Notes: generated from the sequence alone by a model not told the origin. A stretch of 64,000 bases of DNA from DATLED01 sp035525495 (GCA_035525495.1 DATLED010000022.1:1-64000); one strand, 5' to 3'. Positions 23,397-33,438 are shown, numbered from the stretch's first letter. A program made the numbers and translations.

Positions 23397-25120
23397 TCCG
23401 GGTTCTCCGGGCCCACCTCCGGCCGTACCGTCGCCTGTTGTTGGCGGTGATCCTGCTGCAGAGCGTGCAGGCCGTCGCCTCGCTGTACCTCCCGACGCTC
23501 AACGCACGGGTCATCGACGAGGGCGTGATACCCCACGACACCGGCTACATCTGGCGCGTCGGGATGATCATGTTGCTGGTCACGCTCGTCCAGGTCACGT
23601 TCAACATCGTCGCGGTGTACTTCGGTTCGCGTGCGGCCATGGGCTTCGGGCGCGACGTTCGCAGCTCGCTGTTCCACCGCGTCACCGAGTTCTCGGCGCG
23701 TGAGGTGAACGTGTTCGGGGCGCCCTCGCTGATCACGCGGATCACGAACGACGTCCAGCAGGTGCAGATGCTCGTGACGATGACGTTGACGATGTTGATC
23801 TCGGCGCCGATCACGATCATCGGTGGCTTGATCATGGCGCTGCGCCAGGACGCCGGGCTCACGTGGCTCCTCGGCGTGACGATCATCCTCCTCGTCTTCA
23901 GCCTCAGCCAGGTCGTGCTCCGGATGGTGCCCACGTTCCGGCTCATGCAGGAGCGCATCGACGGCATCAACCGCGTCCTGCGCGAGCAGATCACCGGCAT
24001 GCGCGTGGTCCGCGCCTTCGTGCGCGAGCCCGAGGAGGTCGGTCGCTTCGACTTCGTCAACGAGCAGGTGACGGAGACCTCGCTGAAGGCGGGACGGCTG
24101 ATGTCGTTCATGTTCCCGACCGTCCTGCTGATCATCAACGTCTCGTGCGCCGCGGTCGTCTGGTTCGGGTCGAACCGCGTCGCCTCGGGCGCGACGACGG
24201 TCGGGTCACTGATCGCCTTCCTCACGTACTTCACCGTCATCCTCTTCGCCGTGATGATGGTCAGTTGGGTCGGCTTCCTCGCTCCCCGCGCCGCCGTGTC
24301 CGCCGAACGCATCCAGGAGGTGCTCGAGACGGCGTCATCGGTGACCGTGTCCTCCAACCCCGTCGGTGAGCTCACGACCGCGGGATCGCTGGAGTTCCGG
24401 GACGTCAGCTTCGGGTACCCCGGCGCGGAGGCGCCCGTCCTGTCCGGGATCACCTTCCGCTCCGTGGCCGGCCAGACCACGGCGGTCGTCGGTTCGACGG
24501 GTTCGGGCAAGACGACGCTCGTCAACCTCGTCGCCCGGCTCTTCGACGTGACGGAGGGGTCGGTGCTCGTCGGGGGCGTCGACGTCCGCGACCTCGACCC
24601 GCACGTGCTCTGGACGCGCATCGGCCTCGTCCCCCAGAAGCCCTACCTGTTCTCCGGCACCGTCGCGAGCAACCTCCGCTACGGCAAGCCGAACGCCACC
24701 GACGAGGAGCTCTGGGAAGCGCTCCAGATCGCTCAGGCATCGGACTTCGTGGCCGCCATGCCCGGGGGGCTGGATGCCTCCATCGTGCAGGGCGGCGCCA
24801 ACGTCAGCGGTGGCCAGCGCCAGCGGCTGGCGATCGCGAGAGCGCTCGTCCGCAAGCCGGACATCTACCTGTTCGACGACTCGTTCTCGGCCCTCGACCT
24901 CGCGACCGACGCCCGTCTCCGGGCGGCCCTCGAGCCGTACACAAGACAGGCGACGGTGATCGTCGTCGCCCAGCGGATCTCGACGATCGCGACCGCCGAT
25001 CAGATCCTGGTGATCGAGGACGGCGTCCCCGTCGGCCTCGGCACGCACGCGGATCTCCTCGAGACGTGCGCGACGTACGTCGAGATCGTCGAGTCCCAGA
25101 CGCAGGGAGCGGCGGCGTGA
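23390..25120 (+). CDS. ABC exporter half-transporter, degenerate-Walker-B subunit
   Basis: 576 residues: six predicted transmembrane helices in 1-310, then a nucleotide-binding domain with Walker A GSTGSGKTT near 368, a canonical signature VSGGQRQRL, and Walker B IYLFDDSFSALD in which the catalytic Glu is replaced by Asp. The family exports drugs or lipids using ATP. The substitution marks it as the subunit whose own ATP site is non-hydrolytic in heterodimeric exporters of the TM287/288 or BmrCD type. ATG 23390 overlaps the TetR stop. Its partner follows 55 bp downstream. Confidence 0.88.
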   Translation: MLIRVLRAHLRPYRRLLLAVILLQSVQAVASLYLPTLNARVIDEGVIPHDTGYIWRVGMIMLLVTLVQVTFNIVAVYFGSRAAMGFGRDVRSSLFHRVTEFSAREVNVFGAPSLITRITNDVQQVQMLVTMTLTMLISAPITIIGGLIMALRQDAGLTWLLGVTIILLVFSLSQVVLRMVPTFRLMQERIDGINRVLREQITGMRVVRAFVREPEEVGRFDFVNEQVTETSLKAGRLMSFMFPTVLLIINVSCAAVVWFGSNRVASGATTVGSLIAFLTYFTVILFAVMMVSWVGFLAPRAAVSAERIQEVLETASSVTVSSNPVGELTTAGSLEFRDVSFGYPGAEAPVLSGITFRSVAGQTTAVVGSTGSGKTTLVNLVARLFDVTEGSVLVGGVDVRDLDPHVLWTRIGLVPQKPYLFSGTVASNLRYGKPNATDEELWEALQIAQASDFVAAMPGGLDASIVQGGANVSGGQRQRLAIARALVRKPDIYLFDDSFSALDLATDARLRAALEPYTRQATVIVVAQRISTIATADQILVIEDGVPVGLGTHADLLETCATYVEIVESQTQGAAA

Positions 25121-25175
25121 GCGCGGCAAACCATCAACGCGGTGCCGGCTCATCCAGGCCGGCGAAGGAGGCCCG

Positions 25176-27086
25176 GTGAGCACCGAGATCGAACCGACGG
25201 CGTCGGAAGCGCAGCCGGGGCTGGACGAGCTCGAGGAGGAGATCAAGCCGCCGACACCTCAGGCCGGACAGGGGCGGTGGGGGTCGCTCGGCCAGCCGGT
25301 CGAGGCGTCGGCCAACTTCGGAGCTTCGGCCCGACGCTTGGTGCGCCGGTTGGAGGGGGGCCTCGCCGCCCTCCTCGGCGTGCTGGCGATGGCGATCTTC
25401 GGCGTCGCCTTCTCCGTGCTCGGTCCGCGCATGCTGGGCGACGCCACCGACATCCTGATCCGCGGTCTCCTGCGCGGCGGACCGAAGGCCATCGACTTCC
25501 CCGCCCTCCACCGAGTGCTGTTCGTCGCCTTCGGCCTCTACGTCGCGTCCGCGGCGCTGCAGTTCGCGCAGTCGTGGGCCCTTGCCGGGATCGTGCAGCG
25601 AACGATGTACCGCCTGCGGGCCGACGTCGAGGACAAGCTCAACCGGCTGCCGCTGAGCTACGTCGACGAGAACGCACGCGGCGACCTTCTCAGCCGCGTC
25701 ACCAACGACATCGACAACATCGCCATGAGCCTCCAGCAGACGATGAGCCAGTTGCTCACGTCGGTCCTGACGCTCGCCGGCACGCTCGTGATGATGGTCG
25801 TCATCTCGCCGGTGCTCGCACTGGTCGCCCTCGTCTCCGTGCCGCTGTCCTTCGTCACGCTGCGCTTCATCACATCCCGGTCGAAGCCGCGGTTCATCGA
25901 CCAATGGCGGTACACGGGCAAGCTGAACGGTCTCGTCGAGGAGTCCTTCACGGGCCACGCGATCGTCAAGGCATTCGGTCGACAGATCGAGGTCGAGGAG
26001 CGATTTCGGGAGACGAACGAGGAGCTGTTCGACGCGAGCTTCGGCGCCCAGTTCATCTCGGGCGTGATCCAGCCGGCGATGATGATGCTCGGCAACCTCA
26101 ACTTCGTCGCCATCGCCGTGGTCGGCGGGCTTCGGGTGGCCTCGGGCGCCATGAGCCTCGGCGGGGTGCAGGCGTTCATCCAGTACTCCCGCCAGTTCAG
26201 CCAGCCGCTCACGCAGGTGGCGTCGATGGTCAACACCTTCCAGTCCGGGATCGCTTCGGCCGAGCGGGTCTTCGAGCTGCTCGACGCCGACGAGCAGACG
26301 CCGGACGTGGTCGACCTCGGGATCACGCCGCCGGCCGCGGGTCGCGTCGAGTTCGAGCGGGTCTCGTTCTCCTACGACAAGAACCGGCCGCTCATCACCG
26401 ACCTGTCCCTCGTCGCCGAGCCAGGCAGGACGGTGGCCATCGTTGGTCCGACCGGCGCCGGCAAGACGACCCTCGTCAACCTCATCATGCGGTTCTACGA
26501 GCTCGACGGCGGCCGCGTCCTGCTCGACGGTCGCAACATCGCCGACATGCCGCGCGCGGAGCTCCGCTCGAACATCGGCATGGTGCTCCAGGACACGTGG
26601 CTCTTCGGCGGCACGATCCGAGAGAACATTGCCTACGGCAACCCTGCGGCGACGGAGGACCAGATCCTCCAGGCCGCGAAGGCGACCTACGTCGACCGCT
26701 TCGTGCACTCGCTACCCGACGGGTACGACACCCTCATCGACGACGACGGCGACACCGTGAGCGCGGGCGAGAAGCAGCTGCTGACGATCGCCCGCGCCTT
26801 CCTCGCCGATCCGACGATCCTCATCCTCGACGAAGCGACCTCTTCGGTCGACACCCGCACCGAGGTTCTGATCCAACACGCCATGGCTGCGCTCCGCTCC
26901 CAGCGGACGTCGTTCGTCATCGCCCACCGGCTCTCGACGATCCGTGATGCCGACATCATCCTGGTGATGGACGGTGGCCGCATCGTCGAGCAGGGCCACC
27001 ACGCCGAGCTGTTGGCGAAGGGCGGCGCCTACGCGACGTTGTACAACGCGCAGTTCGCCGCCGCCGCCGCCGACGTCGACGCCTGA
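25176..27086 (+). CDS. ABC exporter half-transporter, degenerate-signature subunit
   Basis: 636 residues. A hydrophilic N-terminal tail of about 65 residues precedes six transmembrane helices and an ATPase domain with Walker A GPTGAGKTT near 424, signature VSAGEKQLL (normally LSGGQ) and a canonical Walker B ILILDEATSSVD. The altered signature complements the altered Walker B of the preceding subunit, so the pair should form one hydrolytic and one degenerate site. GTG 25176 is preceded by GGAGG. A long stretch such as PRFIDQWRYTGKLNGLVEE corresponds to the coupling-helix region typical of this partner type. Confidence 0.88.
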   Translation: MSTEIEPTASEAQPGLDELEEEIKPPTPQAGQGRWGSLGQPVEASANFGASARRLVRRLEGGLAALLGVLAMAIFGVAFSVLGPRMLGDATDILIRGLLRGGPKAIDFPALHRVLFVAFGLYVASAALQFAQSWALAGIVQRTMYRLRADVEDKLNRLPLSYVDENARGDLLSRVTNDIDNIAMSLQQTMSQLLTSVLTLAGTLVMMVVISPVLALVALVSVPLSFVTLRFITSRSKPRFIDQWRYTGKLNGLVEESFTGHAIVKAFGRQIEVEERFRETNEELFDASFGAQFISGVIQPAMMMLGNLNFVAIAVVGGLRVASGAMSLGGVQAFIQYSRQFSQPLTQVASMVNTFQSGIASAERVFELLDADEQTPDVVDLGITPPAAGRVEFERVSFSYDKNRPLITDLSLVAEPGRTVAIVGPTGAGKTTLVNLIMRFYELDGGRVLLDGRNIADMPRAELRSNIGMVLQDTWLFGGTIRENIAYGNPAATEDQILQAAKATYVDRFVHSLPDGYDTLIDDDGDTVSAGEKQLLTIARAFLADPTILILDEATSSVDTRTEVLIQHAMAALRSQRTSFVIAHRLSTIRDADIILVMDGGRIVEQGHHAELLAKGGAYATLYNAQFAAAAADVDA

Positions 27087-27100
27087 CCGCCGTCAGGCGC

Positions 27101-28723
27101 TCAGGATGCGGCGACGACGGCCGGAACGGCTGCGTTCTCGCAGCGACCGAACAGGTAACCCTGGCCGAGCTCGACCTCGAGGCTCTGCAGCGCGGTGAGG
27201 TCGAGAACGCTCTCGATCCCCTCGGCGATGAGGTGGCACCCTGTCTGTGACGCGAAGTGCGAGAGGCCGGCGATGAGCGCCTGGCGGGTCGGGTCGTCGT
27301 GGATCCCGATCACCCACGTCTTGTCGAGCTTCACGTAATCGGGCCCGAGCGCGAGCACGTGTTGCAGGCTGGCGAAACCGCTTCCGGCATCGTCGATCGA
27401 CAGGCGCACGGAGTCGCCGAGGGAGGCGACCGCCTCTCGCACGGCGCCGTAGTCGTCGACGGGATCGTGCTCGGTCAGCTCGAGGACCACCGGACGGTCG
27501 ATGTCCGACAGGATCGACTGCAGCGAGTCGACGTCGAGGATGAGCTCGGGCGAGACGTTCAGCGACAGGAAGCACCCCGCCGGGAGGTCCGTCGAGGCCG
27601 CGACCGCCGCTTGCAACGTCGCCCGTTCGAGGTCAAGGCGCCGGTTGATCGACGCGGCCATCGAGAAGCGCGCCTCAGGAGGGGTGCCGTCTTCGAAGCG
27701 GGTAAGGGCCTCGTACCCCGTGACCGTCCCGTCGTCGAGGTTGACGATCGGCTCGAAAATCGGATGGAAGGCGCCCTCCCGCAGCACGTCGTCGATGAGT
27801 GCACGCTGCGCCACGAAGCGCGTCTGCTCGTCGAGGCCCGGACCGAGCAGGCCCGACGCGATGTCGGCGAAGTCGATGGCCGCAGACATCGCGCGGAAGC
27901 GTCCACCGGCCGCGGGATCGCCACCCGGAACGTCGGTCGTGAGCATCAGGAGGCCGAGCACGTGGCGATCGCGGAGCAGTGGCGCGCACGCCATCATGCC
28001 CGGCGCTCCCTTGTCGTCGACCGAGCTGGCGCGGACGGCGCGGTGCTCGCGGCGCTCGATCCACGGTCCGCCCGCTGCCCTGTCCCGGAGGTAGTCCGCA
28101 AGGTCGCTGCTGAGCGACTGGCCGACACGCAGCTCCCAGAGGGGGAGCTCGTGGACGGCGAGCGGGACGACGCCACCGCTCGTCGGGAAAGCGAGGATGG
28201 CGGCGGCGCTGATGTGTCGGACGCGGCGCAGCTGCTCGCAGACGAGCTCGGCCGTCAGCTCCGGCGTGGCCTCCGGGTTGAGCCGCCACAACGCCGTCTC
28301 GAGATCGCTGCGCTCCCGCAGTTGGACCTCCATCAACCGCGCCCACGAGTTGTGCCACCGCACCTGCGCCGAGACCCGGGCCAGGAGCTCCTGGCTGTTG
28401 AACGGCTTCGACAACGAATCGGTGGCGCCTGCTGCGAGGCCGCGGATGCGGTCCCCGACCGTGCTGTCGTTCGTGAGGACGATGACCGGGACCGTGGCGC
28501 TGCTCGACTCGGTGCGGATCCGGCGGACGAGGTCGATGCCCATCATGCCCGGGCGGTGGAGGTCCACGATGACGGCCGCGAAGCGGCGCTGGCCCAGGAG
28601 GTCGAAGGCCGCCCGCGAGTCGCGGGTCTCCGCGACCTCGTACCCGCCTTCCTCGAGGACCTGCCGCGACGCAGAAACGGCCCCGGCGTCGTCGTTGATG
28701 ACCAGCACTCCCGGACGTGTCAC
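27101..28723 (-). CDS. Response regulator with EAL domain (c-di-GMP phosphodiesterase)
   Basis: 540 residues. Residues 1-120 are a receiver domain (phosphoacceptor D54, LTNDS switch Thr, SKPF lysine). Residues 150-300 resemble a GAF-type sensor. Residues 305-535 are an EAL domain with E338-A-L, N389, LELTE, D444-D445, K466, AEGIE and QGYLFG. All residues expected for metal and c-di-GMP binding are present, so hydrolysis to pGpG is predicted. No membrane segment is seen, so it is cytosolic. The cognate kinase is not next to it. Weak GAGG precedes the GTG start. It provides the degradation arm for the riboswitch ligand. Confidence 0.87.
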   Translation of the reverse strand: MTRPGVLVINDDAGAVSASRQVLEEGGYEVAETRDSRAAFDLLGQRRFAAVIVDLHRPGMMGIDLVRRIRTESSSATVPVIVLTNDSTVGDRIRGLAAGATDSLSKPFNSQELLARVSAQVRWHNSWARLMEVQLRERSDLETALWRLNPEATPELTAELVCEQLRRVRHISAAAILAFPTSGGVVPLAVHELPLWELRVGQSLSSDLADYLRDRAAGGPWIERREHRAVRASSVDDKGAPGMMACAPLLRDRHVLGLLMLTTDVPGGDPAAGGRFRAMSAAIDFADIASGLLGPGLDEQTRFVAQRALIDDVLREGAFHPIFEPIVNLDDGTVTGYEALTRFEDGTPPEARFSMAASINRRLDLERATLQAAVAASTDLPAGCFLSLNVSPELILDVDSLQSILSDIDRPVVLELTEHDPVDDYGAVREAVASLGDSVRLSIDDAGSGFASLQHVLALGPDYVKLDKTWVIGIHDDPTRQALIAGLSHFASQTGCHLIAEGIESVLDLTALQSLEVELGQGYLFGRCENAAVPAVVAAS

Positions 28724-28833
28724 GCTGACCTCGGCAAACTCTCTCGGTGGCCTGCCTCACGTAGAGTACAACTCTCACGCACCGTGACAATGCCCGAGTC
28801 GGACGAGGGGCCTCCTGCGCCGGGTCCGGCAAC

Positions 28834-30387
28834 TCAGAGGTGATCGTGCCGTCCGGCGCTCTCGGGGAGGAACCGGCTGACGAGGAGCGAGGCGGCGAAC
28901 ACCACGACCGCGCCGACCCGCAGGCCGTTCGACATCCCGTCGACGTAGGCCGATCGGGCCGCCGCCGCAAGCGCCTCACCGGCGCCCCCGCCGACGCGAT
29001 CACCGACGGCGAGGGCGGCACCCAGGGAGGCCTTGGCGGCACTGGCTGAGGCTGCCGGCAGCCCCGCTGCGGCCTTGGCGATCCCGCTCGAGTAGGTGGA
29101 CGCCGCCAGGCTTCCCAGCACGGCGACGCCGAGGGCCCCGCCGAGCTCGCGGGTGGTGTCGTTGACCGCCGACCCGACGCCGGCCTTGTTCATCGGCAGG
29201 GAGGCCATGATCGTGCCGGTCGACGGCGCCATGCTCGAGCCCATCCCGGCAGACATGATCACGAGACCGAGGACCAGGCGCGGGTAGCTCGAGTCGGCCT
29301 GCAGGAACGACATGTACAGCAGGCCGACGCCGACGGTCGCGAGACCACCGGCAACGACGCGACGGGCACCGAAGCGCTCCGCCAGCCGCGCGCTGTTCGG
29401 CGCCGCGACCATCATCGTCATCGCCATGGGCAGCATGCGCAAGCCGGCCTCGAGCGTTCCGTAGCCCAGGACCAGCTGGAGGTACTGGGCGAAGAGGAAG
29501 AACGTGCCGAACATGGCGAAGAACACCAGGGTGATGGCGCCGGCGGCCGTCGAGAACCCGGGGTTCTTGAACCACCGCAGCTCGAGCATCGGATCGTCCG
29601 TGCGCAGCTCGTACCAGCCGAACACGCAAAGGAAGACGACGGCGGCCGCGAACGCCCCGATCGTCGAGCCCGACGTCCATCCGTGGCTCGGCGCCTCGAT
29701 GATGCCGTACAGGAGCGCGGCGAGACCGGCGATCGAGAGTGCCGCGCCGACGGGGTCGAGGCTCGTCCCGTTCGGGTCCTTCGACGTGGGCACGAGCACC
29801 GAACCGGCGACGAGGGCGATCACGATGATCGGGAGGTTCATCAAGAACACCGATCCCCACCAGAAGTGCTCCAGGAGGAAGCCGCTGCCGATCGGGCCGA
29901 TCGCGGCCCCGGCACCGGCGAGGCCGGCCCAGATGGCGATCGCGCGGCCCCGCTCCCGCGGCGGGAAGACGGTGGTGAGGATGGACAGCGTCGCCGGCAT
30001 CACCAACGCCGCGCCGAGACCCATGACGGCACGGCCGGCGATCAGCCCCGCAGGGTCGCTGACGAAGGCGCTGACGGCGGACGCTCCCCCGAAGATCACG
30101 AGGCCGACGGTGAGCGCGCCCTTCCGTCCGTACCGGTCACCGAGCGCCCCGGCCGTCAGCAGGAGGCCGGCGAACACGAGGGCGTAGGCGTCCACGATCC
30201 ATTGCAGCTCGGTCTGGGTCGCGTGCAGCTCCCGGATCAGCGTCGGCAGGGCGACGTTGAGCACGGTGTTGCCGACGATCACGATGACGAGGCTGAGGCA
30301 CAGGACGCCGAGGATCCACCAGCGGCGGTCGTCGACGGGTGCTTCGATCGACCGGTCGGGAGGTGGTCCGGGTTGCGTCGTCGTCAC
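28834..30387 (-). CDS. DHA2-family MFS drug transporter
   Basis: 517 residues with about 14 predicted transmembrane helices, the number of the DHA2 (QacA/EmrB) family. Motif A is LGDRYGRKGALTVGL after helix 2, and motif C-like AGAAIGPIGSGFLLE lies in helix 5. ELQWIVDAYALVFAGLLL is the highly conserved opening of this family. It should expel hydrophobic or cationic drugs by proton antiport. It is followed 78 bp downstream by an acyl-CoA synthetase running the other way in the reading order of the operon (that gene is upstream in transcription), so read-through from it is possible. Confidence 0.88.
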   Translation of the reverse strand: MTTTQPGPPPDRSIEAPVDDRRWWILGVLCLSLVIVIVGNTVLNVALPTLIRELHATQTELQWIVDAYALVFAGLLLTAGALGDRYGRKGALTVGLVIFGGASAVSAFVSDPAGLIAGRAVMGLGAALVMPATLSILTTVFPPRERGRAIAIWAGLAGAGAAIGPIGSGFLLEHFWWGSVFLMNLPIIVIALVAGSVLVPTSKDPNGTSLDPVGAALSIAGLAALLYGIIEAPSHGWTSGSTIGAFAAAVVFLCVFGWYELRTDDPMLELRWFKNPGFSTAAGAITLVFFAMFGTFFLFAQYLQLVLGYGTLEAGLRMLPMAMTMMVAAPNSARLAERFGARRVVAGGLATVGVGLLYMSFLQADSSYPRLVLGLVIMSAGMGSSMAPSTGTIMASLPMNKAGVGSAVNDTTRELGGALGVAVLGSLAASTYSSGIAKAAAGLPAASASAAKASLGAALAVGDRVGGGAGEALAAAARSAYVDGMSNGLRVGAVVVFAASLLVSRFLPESAGRHDHL

Positions 30388-30465
30388 GATGCGGCCGACG
30401 CGCGGCGGTGGTGGCGCATTCCGACAGCCTAGGGATCGGCGCCGAGGTCGTCGGTCGGTCGAGGT

Positions 30466-32112
30466 TCAGGCGGTCGGTGCGGCCGCCAAGCCGAGCTCGG
30501 ATGTCGAGACCTCGCGCATCTCCACCTTCCGCACCTTGCCGGTGACGGTCATCGGGAACTCGTCGGCCACCCGGAGGTACCGCGGCACCTTGTAGTGCGC
30601 GATCTTGCCGGCGCAGTAGGCGCGCAGGTCCTCGATCGAGAGCGCCGCGCCCGCGTGGAGCCGGACCCACGCGCACAGTTCTTCGCCGTAGCGGTCGTCG
30701 GGCACGCCGATCACCTGGACGTCGGCGATGGCGGGATGTCCGTAGAGGAACTCCTCGATCTCGCGGGGAGAGATGTTCTCGCCGCCGCGGATGATCATGT
30801 CCTTGCTGCGCCCGACGATGTTGACGTAGCCGGCCTCGTCCATGGTCGCGAGGTCGCCGGTGTGCATCCACCCTGCAGCATCGATGGCCTCGGCGGAGGC
30901 AGCGGGGTCGTCCCAGTAGCCGAGCATCACGGAGTAGCCGCGGGTGCAGAGCTCGCCGGGTGTCCCCACCGCCACGATCCGGCCGTCGTCGGGATCGACG
31001 ACCTTGCACTCGACCCACGGATGCACCTGCCCGACCGTCGACACCCGCCGGTCGAGGTCGTCATCGGTGCGCGACTGGAACGACACCGGCGACGTCTCGG
31101 TCATGCCGTAACAGATCGTCACCTCGGGCATGTGCATGTCGGCGACGCAGCGCTTCATCACCTCGATGGGGCATGGCGAGCCCGCCATGACGCCTGTCCG
31201 CAACGACGACAGGTCCACGCTGTCGAACGCGGGATCGTCCAGCATGGCGATGAACATCGTCGGCACGCCGTACAGGGAGACGCAACGCTCGGCCTCGACG
31301 GCCCGCAGCGTCGCCCCGGGCTCGAACGCCGGCGCGGGGTAGACGATCGTCGCACCCCGCGTCGTGCACCCGAGGTTGCCCATCACCATCCCGAAGCAGT
31401 GGTACAGCGGAACCGGGACGCACAGCGCGTCCCCCGGCTGCAGGCGCTGGATCCCGGTGACGACGAAGGCATTGTTGAGGATGTTGTGGTGCGAGAGCGT
31501 CGCGCCCTTCGGGAACCCCGTCGTGCCGGACGTGTACTGGATGTTGATGGGGTCGTCGAACTGCAGCGTCCGCTGTCGCTCGGCCACGAGTGATGGTTCG
31601 ACACCGTCACCGCCGTCGAGCAACGCCGTCCACGTGAGGTCGCCGTCGTCGCTGTCGAGGAACGCCACCACCTCCAGGCCAGGCAGCTTCGGCCGAACCT
31701 CGCGCACCATGGCGACGTAGTCCGACGCCCCGAAGTTCGAAGCGGCCACGAGCACGCGACATCTCGCCTGCTCGAGGACGTACGCGACCTCGTGCGTGCG
31801 GTAGGCGGGGTTGATGTTGACGAGGATGGCGCCGACCTTCGCGGTGGCGTACTGCAGGACCGTCCACTCGTGGCGGTTGGGGGCCCAGATGCCCACGCGC
31901 GCTCCCGGCTCGATGCCGAGGTGCAACAGCCCGCGGGCGCACCGCTCGACGAGTGCCGCGAACTCGTCATAGGTCAGGCGGACGCCCTCGTGGACGGACA
32001 CGAGGCAGGTGCGGTCGCCGTGGGCGGCGACCGTCCGGTCGAGGTTGTCGCCGATCGTCTCGCCGAGGAGGGGTTCGGTGGACGGGCCGGACGTGTAGCT
32101 CAGCATCGTCAT
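30466..32112 (-). CDS. AMP-binding acyl-CoA synthetase
   Basis: 548 residues of the ANL adenylating superfamily. The P-loop-like A3 motif YTSGTTGFPKGATLSH, the A5 region ICYGMTETSPVSFQS, A7 GWMHTGDLATMDEAGYV, and the A10 lysine region TVTGKVRKVEMRE are all present. FKSKDMIIRGGENISP-like GRSKDMIIRGGENISPREIE is typical of medium/long-chain fatty acyl-CoA synthetases of the FadD/AMP-binding type. It activates a carboxylic acid to its CoA thioester with ATP. Chain length cannot be assigned. Starts at ATG 32112, with a second ATG at 32106. Confidence 0.88.
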   Translation of the reverse strand: MTMLSYTSGPSTEPLLGETIGDNLDRTVAAHGDRTCLVSVHEGVRLTYDEFAALVERCARGLLHLGIEPGARVGIWAPNRHEWTVLQYATAKVGAILVNINPAYRTHEVAYVLEQARCRVLVAASNFGASDYVAMVREVRPKLPGLEVVAFLDSDDGDLTWTALLDGGDGVEPSLVAERQRTLQFDDPINIQYTSGTTGFPKGATLSHHNILNNAFVVTGIQRLQPGDALCVPVPLYHCFGMVMGNLGCTTRGATIVYPAPAFEPGATLRAVEAERCVSLYGVPTMFIAMLDDPAFDSVDLSSLRTGVMAGSPCPIEVMKRCVADMHMPEVTICYGMTETSPVSFQSRTDDDLDRRVSTVGQVHPWVECKVVDPDDGRIVAVGTPGELCTRGYSVMLGYWDDPAASAEAIDAAGWMHTGDLATMDEAGYVNIVGRSKDMIIRGGENISPREIEEFLYGHPAIADVQVIGVPDDRYGEELCAWVRLHAGAALSIEDLRAYCAGKIAHYKVPRYLRVADEFPMTVTGKVRKVEMREVSTSELGLAAAPTA

Positions 32113-32157
32113 GTCCGCACGGTGTCACAATCCGACCCTGCGAGGCGTCGACATGCC

Positions 32158-33438
32158 ATGAAGACGACGACGGACGTGCTGGTGATCGGCGGCGGTCTCG
32201 CCGGGTTGACGGCGGCGGCCACGGCTTCGGCCCAGGGCGCGAGGGCTCTGGTGCTCGAGGCCCACCGACCGGGCGGGCGGTCCCGCGTCAGCGAGCGGGA
32301 CGGGTTCACCTTCAACCATGGCGGGCATGCCCTCTACGTCGCCGGCGAGGGGATGGCAGTGCTGCGCCGGCTCGGCGTGCGGCCGAAGGGCTCGCCGCCA
32401 CCGCTCGGGGCCTACCAGCTGCTCGCCGGCGGGTCGCTCCACCGGATGCCCGTCGGTCCGGGCTCCCTCCTGCGCACCACGGCGCTGTCGGTCCGGAGCA
32501 AGGCGGCCGTGGGCAAGCTCCTCGTGCGTGTCCCGAAGCTCGACGCCGCTGACTTCGCCGGCATCAGCGTCGACGGCTGGATCGCCGACCAGGACCTGCG
32601 CGACGACGCCGTCGCCGTCCTCCGGGCCCTCGTCCGCATCGGCACCTACAGCTCCGCGCTCGACGAGCTCTCCGCCGGCGCCGCCCTCCAACAGCTCCAG
32701 CGCTCGATCGAGGGCGGCGTCCTCTACCTCGACGGCGGGTGGGCGCAGCTGGTCGACGGCCTGCGGAGCCAGGTCGAGTTGCGGCCGAACGTCGCCGTCG
32801 AGTCCATCACCGATGCCGGCAACGACGGGGTGCAGGTCCGAACGACCGGGGATGACCTGGTGACCGCCCGTTCGGTCGTGCTGGCCGCCGGCTCCCCCGA
32901 GGCCTGCGCCTCGCTGCTCGGCGCCGACCCCGATTCGTTGTGGCCCGGCCTCGGCGCGCCGGTGACCGCGTCGTGCCTCGACGTCGGTGTCCGCGGCGTC
33001 CCGTCGCCGGGCTACGTCCTCGGCGTCGACGAGCCGGTCTACGGGACCGTCCAGTCACCGCCGGCGAAGCAGGCGCCCGAGGGCGATTCGGTCGTCGCCG
33101 TCATCCGCTACGGCGCCCGCTCGGCGGCCGAGGATCGCCCGCAGCTCGAGGGGTGGCTCGACCACGTCGGCGTCCACCGCGAGACGATCGTCTGCGAGCG
33201 CTTCCTCGCCCGCATGATCGTCGTGGGCGCCGCGCCCCGCGCCATCACCGGCGGGCTCACCGGTCGCCCTTCGATCACCTCGACCGGGATGCCCAACGTC
33301 CTCCTGGCCGGGGACTGGGTCGGCCGCGAGGGAATGCTGGCCGATGCGTCGTTCGCCAGCGGCCAGGCCGCCGGACGCGCCGCGGCGGCTGACGCAGCCG
33401 CCCCGACCTCCGCCGCGTCGGCGACGATGGGGTCGTGA
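32158..33438 (+). CDS. FAD-dependent amine oxidase/desaturase-like oxidoreductase
   Basis: 426 residues. VLVIGGGLAGLTAAATASAQ is the FAD dinucleotide-binding motif, followed by LVLEAHRPGGRSRV, the GG-doublet of the flavin amine oxidase/phytoene desaturase class. The C-terminal NVLLAGDWVGREGMLADASF is the usual second FAD block. Substrate unknown. ATG 32158 is chosen by the Rossmann motif at residue 8. The gene overlaps the following ECF41 sigma factor as GTGA. ECF41 factors typically control an adjacent oxidoreductase-type gene, so this is the likely target of the sigma factor. Confidence 0.82.
   Translation: MKTTTDVLVIGGGLAGLTAAATASAQGARALVLEAHRPGGRSRVSERDGFTFNHGGHALYVAGEGMAVLRRLGVRPKGSPPPLGAYQLLAGGSLHRMPVGPGSLLRTTALSVRSKAAVGKLLVRVPKLDAADFAGISVDGWIADQDLRDDAVAVLRALVRIGTYSSALDELSAGAALQQLQRSIEGGVLYLDGGWAQLVDGLRSQVELRPNVAVESITDAGNDGVQVRTTGDDLVTARSVVLAAGSPEACASLLGADPDSLWPGLGAPVTASCLDVGVRGVPSPGYVLGVDEPVYGTVQSPPAKQAPEGDSVVAVIRYGARSAAEDRPQLEGWLDHVGVHRETIVCERFLARMIVVGAAPRAITGGLTGRPSITSTGMPNVLLAGDWVGREGMLADASFASGQAAGRAAAADAAAPTSAASATMGS

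Noticed and set aside
23545..24621. 358-codon minus-strand frame inside the first ABC exporter gene
   Set aside because: Antisense of a transmembrane domain; Thr/Ser/Arg-rich with no recognised fold.
28724..28833. Short inverted repeat (AGAGT-tgt-ACTCT) upstream of the REC-EAL gene considered as an operator
   Set aside because: Five-base arms are too short to distinguish from chance without comparative data.
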